Part shown: in pieces, positions 1-6,232 of the stretch
Numbering within the stretch: the first letter of the stretch is position 1
Layout: each line of letters starts with the position of its first letter
DNA from: a virus
Strand: one strand, 5' to 3'
IMG/VR virus record: IMGVR_UViG_3300020190_000101
Coordinates: 1 to 46,515 of that record
DNA length: 46,515 bases
The notes under the pieces: model-generated
Databases searched by the model: none
What the model saw: the letters and a program-made list of their open reading frames with translations, nothing else
Told to the model about the DNA's origin: nothing
Made by a program: the position numbers and the translations under genes

Positions 1-396
1 GAAGGTATTGATTGGGAAGAAAAGGACGGAGTGATTGAGATTCTTGACCCTGTGGAAGAAGCCGATATTGAAGTGGAAATAGAAGCCGAAGAGGCTGATG
101 AAGTGGAAGAATCGGTTGAAGTAGAAACCGAGATGATTAACGAGGCTTCTGCTAAACGCAAGATTGTGGTTCGTCGCGGCAAAAAGCGAATCATTTTCAA
201 GTGCGGGCCAGGCATGATGAAACGAGGCCCTCGCCTGTGTGTTCGTCGCCCAGGTTCACAACTCCGCAAGATGAAATTACGCTCCAAGCGTTCGGCTCGC
301 AAGGCTCGTTCCAAGCGTGGTGTGGCTAAAAGAAAGCGTAAACTGTCTATGCGTAAGCGGTTGTCGTTCGGCTTGCGTCCCCGCAAGCGAAAGTAA
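1..396 (+). CDS. Acidic/basic prohead-core-like protein, 5' end missing
   Basis: The frame is open from base 1, so the gene starts left of the window; a GTG at 31 has no ribosome site and is probably internal. The N-terminal half is almost all Glu/Asp/Val. The last 80 residues are extremely basic, rich in RSKR, RKRK and KRGVAKRKRK-type runs. The two halves meet at MINEAS (133-150), which fits the T4 gp21 prohead-protease consensus (L/I)xE before A/G/S. I infer an internal head or core protein whose acidic propeptide masks a DNA-binding basic part until capsid maturation. It precedes other proteins carrying such sites. No exact family is recognised; the polarity is clear and the function inferred. 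Confidence 0.6.
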   Translation, partial: EGIDWEEKDGVIEILDPVEEADIEVEIEAEEADEVEESVEVETEMINEASAKRKIVVRRGKKRIIFKCGPGMMKRGPRLCVRRPGSQLRKMKLRSKRSARKARSKRGVAKRKRKLSMRKRLSFGLRPRKRK

Positions 397-411
397 AGTG
401 AGATATACACC

Positions 412-1230
412 ATGATTCAATGTGATAAAAACGGCAACGGCGGAACGATTAGAGCAGTATCTCGTGGGCACGAAAACATTGTGGAGTTTTGGGTGTCTGA
501 TAGTGGTGCAAATCCTCTGACCCTGCGGATACGCGAACAGCACGGCAACGAGCCACGCATCACCAACGCAATAGTTGAAAGCCTGATTGAACGGTACACA
601 CCGCCCGTGATGTGGCTAACCACAGGAAACGCAGAACTGCGGTACACTCCGTTTTTCAACAACTCTCTGTATCGCTACACCACACGGGACGAAACCACTC
701 TGTACACTCGCCCGTTTGACGACGGGAAAGTGTTTTCACGAATATATTCACTTGCAGAAGCCATGAGCAACTACTCGCTTGTGCGTTCGCTGGACGAAGA
801 GTTGCAGATATTTGACAGATATGCAGTGCTATCTAAATTTAGACGGGCACTCAAACCACTAGAGTTTATCAGTATTAAAGAAGAAAGCGACCACAGCATT
901 CAGACAGTTTGTGTACACGCAACACGAACCATTCTTGAACACGGAAAGGAAACCGTAGATGCCACAGGCGAATACGCAAAAGGGTTTAGAGAAGTGTTGG
1001 CAGAATTGGCAGCGAAGCAAGAGGTTGCGGCGTATTCGTTTGATGCGAAAACAGCGTATGTGCGTGAGGTCGTGGCTGGAGTCTGTCTACCAGCAATCGT
1101 CCTTTTTGGCAGCAGGAACAAATTTACACAGGCTGTGACCGAAGCGTTTGCAAACGGAGCAGCACAGTACGCAAAAATATCTCAAGAATTACTAGACACT
1201 TACGAGGAAGCCCTAAAGTATTCAAAGTAA
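412..1230 (+). CDS. Hypothetical protein, 272 aa
   Basis: ATG at 412 lies 15 bases after the previous stop, with only a weak GTGAGA ribosome site. The protein has no signal peptide or clear membrane segment, mixed alpha/beta composition, and a C-terminal Ala-rich helical stretch beginning around VAGVCLPAIVLFG. I recognise no catalytic motif or family. It sits between a head-core-like protein and a small acidic protein in the plus-strand late block, so a virion or assembly role is likely by position only. Confidence 0.6.
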   Translation: MIQCDKNGNGGTIRAVSRGHENIVEFWVSDSGANPLTLRIREQHGNEPRITNAIVESLIERYTPPVMWLTTGNAELRYTPFFNNSLYRYTTRDETTLYTRPFDDGKVFSRIYSLAEAMSNYSLVRSLDEELQIFDRYAVLSKFRRALKPLEFISIKEESDHSIQTVCVHATRTILEHGKETVDATGEYAKGFREVLAELAAKQEVAAYSFDAKTAYVREVVAGVCLPAIVLFGSRNKFTQAVTEAFANGAAQYAKISQELLDTYEEALKYSK

Positions 1231-1237
1231 GCGTAAT

Positions 1238-1245
1238 GTTAAATA
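1238..1245 (+). promoter_or_regulatory. Candidate late promoter box GTTAAATA
   Basis: GTTAAATA matches six of eight bases of the T4 late -10 box TATAAATA and lies in the 55-base gap before the small gene at 1286. The same TAAATA core recurs in front of other genes in this window, which supports a promoter role. It is the weakest member of the set. Confidence 0.35.
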
Positions 1246-1285
1246 TTTTAGTGTAAACCAGTCTACATACTACTAGGAGAATACT

Positions 1286-1453
1286 ATGCCAAACATGAGA
1301 GACATGCTACTGTGGATGCAGCAGCAACAAAGCAAGCCTGAATTTGCCGCTGCCAAACGGTGGATGGAACGAAACCAAACTCCACTTCCTGAAAAGCCCA
1401 AGGCTACACCTGAAGTGGAAGCGGTTGACGAGGCTCCTGCCGACAACGAGTAA
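1286..1453 (+). CDS. Small hypothetical protein, 55 aa
   Basis: ATG at 1286 follows a good ribosome site (AGGAG at 1275-1279). The product starts MPNMRDMLLWMQQQQSKPEF and ends in a Pro/Glu/Ala-rich acidic tail. It is probably a helical N terminus with a disordered C terminus. The gene ends 3 bases before the nuclease at 1457, so the two are likely co-translated. The function is unknown. The ribosome site, position and lack of overlap make it a credible gene. Confidence 0.6.
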   Translation: MPNMRDMLLWMQQQQSKPEFAAAKRWMERNQTPLPEKPKATPEVEAVDEAPADNE

Positions 1454-1456
1454 GCC

Positions 1457-2122
1457 ATGAAAACTTTTCGTCATGCGTTCGTTGATATCAGCGGCGAAAT
1501 AAGTGCAAAGGAAGAAAACGGTAGCCGCCGTTACACCACACCTGATGGTGTGTTTCCGTCTGTCACTACAGTTACAGGATGGGCAAAGCGAGCGTTTTTT
1601 GCCAAGTGGCGGCGTGACAACCCTGAAGAATCACGCCGCATTTTGGCTCGTGGCACACGGGTTCATGCCATCATAGAAGACTACCTGCAAAACCGAGTGG
1701 AGTCCACTCTTACCGAAGCAGCAGGAACCGAAGAGTTGGACATGTTCCACACCATGCAACCGTACTTGGACTGTATTGACAATATTCGTGCCATTGAAGT
1801 GCCCCTGTGGTCAAAGAAAATTGGGCTTGCAGGTCGCACCGACTGTATTGCAGAATACAACGGTAATCTGTCTGTGGTTGACTTCAAGACTTCCAAGAAT
1901 CCCAAGAGCGAAGACGCAATCAGCGATTATTTTACACAGGGTGCTGCATACGCCCTTATGTGGCAAGACCTGACAGGGCAACGAGTAGACAATATTACAA
2001 TTATCATGGGTGTAGCCAGCACAGGCGAGTGCCAAGTGTTTGAAGCCCACACCCGTGATTGGGTGGAACCCCTCGTGGATGCCATAGCCCTGTGGCGGTC
2101 TGAACAGGTTTCTGTCGCCTAA
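1457..2122 (+). CDS. PD-(D/E)XK (RecB-type) exonuclease
   Basis: The 221 aa protein carries the RecB/MGME1-type nuclease signature in order: RGTRVHAIIEDYL (helix with conserved His), AGRTDCIAEY (metal-binding Asp), VVDFKTSK (the D/E-x-K active site) and YFTQGAAYALMW (Gln/Tyr motif). Such phage proteins are single-strand or end-trimming DNA exonucleases acting in recombination, repair or DNA processing. It has no helicase domain, so it acts alone or with a partner. It sits inside the virion block rather than beside the replication genes, which may mean a role in packaging or in processing incoming DNA. Family assignment is strong; exact polarity and role are unknown. Confidence 0.85.
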   Translation: MKTFRHAFVDISGEISAKEENGSRRYTTPDGVFPSVTTVTGWAKRAFFAKWRRDNPEESRRILARGTRVHAIIEDYLQNRVESTLTEAAGTEELDMFHTMQPYLDCIDNIRAIEVPLWSKKIGLAGRTDCIAEYNGNLSVVDFKTSKNPKSEDAISDYFTQGAAYALMWQDLTGQRVDNITIIMGVASTGECQVFEAHTRDWVEPLVDAIALWRSEQVSVA

Positions 2123-2125
2123 ATA
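2118..2125 (+). promoter_or_regulatory. Candidate late promoter box CCTAAATA
   Basis: CCTAAATA spans the stop codon of the nuclease gene and lies 14 bases before ATG 2140. Identical boxes occur at 4697, 13964 (minus strand), 13980 and 20612 (minus strand), each just before a gene. It fits a late -10 element; transcripts would have a very short leader. Confidence 0.45.
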
Positions 2126-2139
2126 ATGGGGTGAACCCC

Positions 2140-3357
2140 ATGAATTCATTTATTCCCTTTCTAGCGGAATCCCTCAAGAGCACAGGGGGCAAGAATGTGC
2201 ACTTGGAACACCTTGAAGACGAAATCTTCAACAGCGGGTTTGCAGGCTTTTCCAAGGCTATGAACTCTCTGCGTGGCGTGGTGCAGTCGCTATACGGCAA
2301 CGACACCGTGCCCTACGATATTTCTGTAAAGTGGGACGGTGCTCCTGCGGTTATTGTGGGCGTGAATCCCGAAAACGGCAAGTTCTTCGTGGGCACAAAG
2401 AGTGTGTTTAACGCTACACCTAAAATAAACTACACACCCGAAGACATTGACCGCAACCATCCCGCTGAAGGGTTGAATGCCAAACTTAAACTAGCACTTA
2501 AGTACTTCAAGACACTCCGCATCAGCACCATTCTGCAAGGCGACCTCCTGTTCGACAGCGAGACTCGCCGTAACGAAACCATTGACGGCAAGCGATACAT
2601 TACATTCCAACCCAACACCATTAAATACGCAGTTGACCCCAAGTCCCATTTGGGTACACGAATCGGTGCGGCTAAAATTGGAATTGTGTTTCATACAGAG
2701 TACGGTGGCAACAGCATGACAGACCTGCGTGTGGTAAAGTTCAATCCATCACTAGACGGATTAGCCAAAAGCCGAGCAGTGTGGTACGACAATGCCACCT
2801 ACCGATTTTCTCGTGGTGATGGTTTGTTTACTGCCAAAGACATTGGACACATCAACACACAAATAGACGATATTATTCGTGAGGGCATTGCACTACGAAG
2901 TGTAATGAACGGGCTAGCCAAAAATACCGCAGTGGTTGCAGAAATTAAAATGTATTTCAATGGCATCATCCGCACAGGGCGTGAGTTGGGAGACGCTAAT
3001 GAACTGCTGTCGTTCCTGTCTGCAAAGATTGATGCCAAGCGAAAAGAACGCAAAAGCAAGATTGCTGCCAAAACACCTACCCCTACATTGGATTATATTC
3101 GTGCCAACCGCAACCAAATCAATCGGTTGTTTGCACTACATAATCGTGTAGCACAGATCAAGAAGTATGTGCTAGGCAAACTAGGAACCTTGAGCACAGA
3201 GTTTGGAACATTTGTGCAAAAGGGTGACAAATATGTTGCAACGGTTCCCGAAGGATTTGTTGCAATAGACAGGTTGAGTAACGATGCGGTAAAATTAGTT
3301 GACCGTATTGAGTTCTCAAAGGCAAACTTCACGATTTCTAAATCGTGGAAACAGTAA
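2140..3357 (+). CDS. Ligase/nucleotidyltransferase-like head protein
   Basis: I choose ATG 2140 over the in-frame GTG at 2131 because it gives the N terminus MNSFIPFLAES. This matches the T4 internal-protein capsid-targeting peptide (MKTYxEFIxE, then cut) and ends in a prohead-protease site, LAE before S. Downstream, SVKWDGAPA (Lys about residue 64) resembles ligase motif I KxDG, ILQGDLLF (around 132) resembles motif III, and IGIVFHTEY (around 180) resembles motif IIIa. Convincing motifs IV and V are not visible. The C-terminal half is helical and basic. Similar proteins in marine T4-like phages are usually annotated hypothetical (DUF6267, from memory). I infer a divergent covalent nucleotidyltransferase carried in the head; function is unproven. 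Confidence 0.6.
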   Translation: MNSFIPFLAESLKSTGGKNVHLEHLEDEIFNSGFAGFSKAMNSLRGVVQSLYGNDTVPYDISVKWDGAPAVIVGVNPENGKFFVGTKSVFNATPKINYTPEDIDRNHPAEGLNAKLKLALKYFKTLRISTILQGDLLFDSETRRNETIDGKRYITFQPNTIKYAVDPKSHLGTRIGAAKIGIVFHTEYGGNSMTDLRVVKFNPSLDGLAKSRAVWYDNATYRFSRGDGLFTAKDIGHINTQIDDIIREGIALRSVMNGLAKNTAVVAEIKMYFNGIIRTGRELGDANELLSFLSAKIDAKRKERKSKIAAKTPTPTLDYIRANRNQINRLFALHNRVAQIKKYVLGKLGTLSTEFGTFVQKGDKYVATVPEGFVAIDRLSNDAVKLVDRIEFSKANFTISKSWKQ

Positions 3358-3399
3358 AGAGTTGGTGTACCGCGAGTGCATTACGGGAGGTGATCCAAA

Positions 3400-4683
3400 G
3401 TGGCTAAATCTGTAAAAGATACACGACGAAGCAAAACCATAGTGGTTGCTTTCGGTCGTTTTCAGCCACCAACTTCGGGACACCAACTCCTTTTCAACAA
3501 GGTGGTAGACACAGCGAAACGAATGGGAGCCGACCACGCGATTGGTTTCAGTCGCAGTCACGACCCCAAGAAGAATCCACTGTCACCATCTCGTAAGTAC
3601 TATTGGTTGAAACGCCTATTTCCAGGAGTACACTTCATAAATTCGGAAGACATAAAGACCCCGTTTGACCTGTTGTATAAACTGGCAGACATGGGGTACG
3701 AGCATGTGGTGTTTGTGGGTGGCGAAGACCGCAGAGAAGACTACGACGATTCCAACATTCGCAAACTCATAAAGCACCCTGACCCCAAGCACCGACTAAA
3801 ACTAAAACGATACGATTTTGTGATGGCAGGAAAGCGTGATGCCAAAGCCACAGGTGTACAAGGCATGAGTGCCAGTAAGATGCGAGCAGCAGTTGCCGAA
3901 GACGATAAAAAGTCTTTTGCTCGTGGAATGCCGTCTGCTGCGGGGCGTGACGATGTGGTGAAACTGTTTGATGAACTCAAGCGTGGTATGCGTGTAAAAC
4001 TCAAAGAAGACTTTGACTTTACAGAACTATACCACACCGCTGCTGCCAACCTGATTGAAAGCGACAAGTACAAGCGTCGTCCACCCACTCCCGGCGAGAC
4101 AGGTGGATTTTCCAAGCATAGTACCAAGTTTCCAACACCCCCGTGCAAGATTGACGAAGACTTGGGTGACTGGTTCAAGCAAAAATGGGTCAATATTGGT
4201 GGCAAGAAAGACCCCAAGACAGGGCAGTATCCACCGTGCGGTCGCAAGAGTGCAGACAGCAAAGGCCCGTATCCCAAATGCCGTCCGCTGCACCGCGTAG
4301 GCAAGACTCCTGAAACTGTGGGCGAGATGTCACCCAAGGAACGCAAAGCCGCAGTGCGTCAAAAGCGACGAGCCGAAGGCAAGACACCCAAGGCAGGCAA
4401 GGGCAACAAGCCCACCATGACTAGCCACAAAAACTTGGGTGAAGCCGCTTGCCCACGAAACCCACGAGGCACAGCCGAAGACACATGGGTAGCCGTAAAG
4501 AACGGACGGGTTAATTTTTATATTGGCTCGTGCACCCAACCGTACCAAACTTTCGGTGACGGCGATGCTGTTCAAGCCATTCGCTACGGTGAAGAGGTGT
4601 ATGTTACCCTTCGCAACGGCAAGATTCAAATATACAAAATTATGAACGGGCGGTCGGTTTATGGCCCTGTCCGCTCCATGTAA
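3400..4683 (+). CDS. NMNAT/cytidylyltransferase-like fusion protein
   Basis: GTG start at 3400 with a strong GGGAGG site at 3385-3390. Residues 12-190 form a nucleotidyltransferase-fold domain: GRFQPPTSGH (19-28) is the HxGH ATP site with Thr replacing the first His, and GMSASKMR (155-162) resembles the ISSTxxR loop. Around 256-325 is a small Cys-containing domain (DWFKQKWVNIGG, CGRKS, YPKCRPLHRV) seen in other phage and giant-virus proteins, possibly DUF5872. A beta-rich tail (about 355-427) follows. Linkers contain prohead-protease-like sites LIE/S (218-221) and LGE/A (346-349), suggesting packaging and cleavage. The likely reaction is nucleotide transfer, perhaps in NAD metabolism; the substrate is unknown. 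Confidence 0.75.
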   Translation: MAKSVKDTRRSKTIVVAFGRFQPPTSGHQLLFNKVVDTAKRMGADHAIGFSRSHDPKKNPLSPSRKYYWLKRLFPGVHFINSEDIKTPFDLLYKLADMGYEHVVFVGGEDRREDYDDSNIRKLIKHPDPKHRLKLKRYDFVMAGKRDAKATGVQGMSASKMRAAVAEDDKKSFARGMPSAAGRDDVVKLFDELKRGMRVKLKEDFDFTELYHTAAANLIESDKYKRRPPTPGETGGFSKHSTKFPTPPCKIDEDLGDWFKQKWVNIGGKKDPKTGQYPPCGRKSADSKGPYPKCRPLHRVGKTPETVGEMSPKERKAAVRQKRRAEGKTPKAGKGNKPTMTSHKNLGEAACPRNPRGTAEDTWVAVKNGRVNFYIGSCTQPYQTFGDGDAVQAIRYGEEVYVTLRNGKIQIYKIMNGRSVYGPVRSM

Positions 4684-4696
4684 GAGGAAAAAATAA

Positions 4697-4704
4697 CCTA
4701 AATA
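4697..4704 (+). promoter_or_regulatory. Candidate late promoter box CCTAAATA
   Basis: CCTAAATA in the 52-base gap before the gene at 4736. A short hairpin and an AAGGAA ribosome site follow it, giving a leader of about 25 bases. The box is identical to those at 2118, 13980 and 20612. Confidence 0.5.
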
Positions 4705-4706
4705 TA

Positions 4707-4721
4707 GAAAACCCAGTTTTC
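4707..4721 (+). other. Small 5' UTR hairpin
   Basis: GAAAAC, a 3-base loop CCA, then GTTTTC form a perfect 6-bp stem. It lies between the candidate late promoter and the ribosome site (AAGGAA) of the gene at 4736, so it would sit at the 5' end of that transcript. It could protect the message, as phage leader hairpins do. The stem is AT-rich and weak. Confidence 0.3.
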
Positions 4722-4735
4722 AAGGAACCCACTGC

Positions 4736-6232
4736 ATGGACACCGCTATCAAATCTAAACTACAAGCCCTGTTGCGTCTTGGTCTGGTTTCACAGAACAA
4801 TGTGCGTCGGGCTATGACTCTGTTCTCTGACCCCGAGCGTTACGCCCGCAGTCCTGCGTACCGCACACTCATGCAGGAAATCCTAGTGGATGTAGTGGAC
4901 ACCATTCTAAAGAATCGTGTACTGTACACCGCACTACGCTCGTCTCTATCCAAAACCAAAGGAGCCACCGATGCTTCAGAAACCGTTGCTGCTACTAGCC
5001 AAAAGTTGGGAGAAGGTATCGAAAGCGACCGCACAACTGCTCTCCTCCGTAGTGGCTTGGTGGACAAAGAGCAAATAACTGCTGCTCGCAAGGCTCTCAA
5101 GTCCAAGAGCAACATGAAGAGCATGAGCATGGGCAAAGTGTACCGTGAAATGATGATTAACATGTTGGACTCAATGGTAAAGAAGATTACAGGTAGCCCG
5201 TCCTTGTTCAACGCTTTCAAGTACACTATGGGCAAGGAAACTGTGGAAGAAGGTTTTGATTGGGGTTGCGAAGAAAGTATTGCACTCTGCGGACTCCACG
5301 AAGACGCACAAGAGATTCTTGAAGCCAACAAGCCCACCAATCCGTCGCTGTGGTCGCAAGCCAAGTCTGCTGCCAAGAGCAAGTTCAAGGTGTATCCGTC
5401 TGCTTACGCAAACGGTTGGGCAGTAAAGTGGTACAACTCCAAGGGCGGTGGATGGAAAAGCGTAAGCGAAGGCAAGAGTTTCTTTGATTTTGTTGGCGAT
5501 ATCCACGAAGCAGCAGCCGCAGGACAGATGACACCTGAAGAGCGTGAGATTTATCTAACCGCTGTGAACACCGAGAGCATCTACCGCTCACGCATTACTC
5601 CCATCATCAAGAACTACCAGCGTAAACTAGGCAAGGGCAAGTACAACCCTGAACTAGCGATTAAGGGATTTGTTTACGCAGTAGAAGACGCAATCAAAGA
5701 ATACGCCAAGACAGGCAGCAAGTTGCGTCTAACCAAGGAACAAAAGCACCGAGTTGCCAAAGAACTGCTAGACCACTACGCAGACGAGATTAACCTAAAA
5801 GAAGCCCATCAGATTGACGAGTTGAGCAAGAAGACACTTGCTTCATATGTTAAGGGTGCACACAGAAGTCAAGGCACTCACGAATGGGAAAGTGGAAACA
5901 AGGCAGCAAAGGGTGAGTACCACCAAAACAAAAAATACATCAAGCGTGAAATTGGAATCGGTCGTGCACTCAACCGTCTCCAAAAAGAAGCCCATCAGAT
6001 TGATGAAGCCGATTGGGGTGGTGGTTTTGAAACCTCCCGCGAGGCACAGGCTGGTGTTCAAGCAGGACTCAAGGCAGACGCTAAAAAGCGTAAGGCTATG
6101 ATTCTGTCGGCTATGCAGAAAGTGATTGACGGTCAAATGTCTAAAATTGCTTTCAAGAAGTTGACTGGTATGTCTTTCTCCGAAATGATGACACTCCCCG
6201 CATACACCAAGAAGTTGAAGACGAAAAAATGA
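4736..6232 (+). CDS. Modular virion-type protein with duplicated N-terminal domain
   Basis: This 498 aa Lys-rich protein is built of small modules. Two related helical segments (about 10-73 and 101-167) share ALLRxGLV, YRxxM and LFxAxK positions, so they look like a tandem duplication. Next comes a short domain with LWSQAKSAAKSKF and PSAYANGWAVKWY (about 202-240), a motif I associate with many phage proteins. A helical region and two KEAHQIDE linkers follow. Prohead-protease-like sites occur at LGE/G 91-94, ILE/A 194-197, IHE/A 256-259 and IDE/A 422-425. It overlaps the next gene by ATGA. I infer a structural or ejected head protein processed into pieces; no enzymatic motif is seen. Confidence 0.6.
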   Translation: MDTAIKSKLQALLRLGLVSQNNVRRAMTLFSDPERYARSPAYRTLMQEILVDVVDTILKNRVLYTALRSSLSKTKGATDASETVAATSQKLGEGIESDRTTALLRSGLVDKEQITAARKALKSKSNMKSMSMGKVYREMMINMLDSMVKKITGSPSLFNAFKYTMGKETVEEGFDWGCEESIALCGLHEDAQEILEANKPTNPSLWSQAKSAAKSKFKVYPSAYANGWAVKWYNSKGGGWKSVSEGKSFFDFVGDIHEAAAAGQMTPEEREIYLTAVNTESIYRSRITPIIKNYQRKLGKGKYNPELAIKGFVYAVEDAIKEYAKTGSKLRLTKEQKHRVAKELLDHYADEINLKEAHQIDELSKKTLASYVKGAHRSQGTHEWESGNKAAKGEYHQNKKYIKREIGIGRALNRLQKEAHQIDEADWGGGFETSREAQAGVQAGLKADAKKRKAMILSAMQKVIDGQMSKIAFKKLTGMSFSEMMTLPAYTKKLKTKK

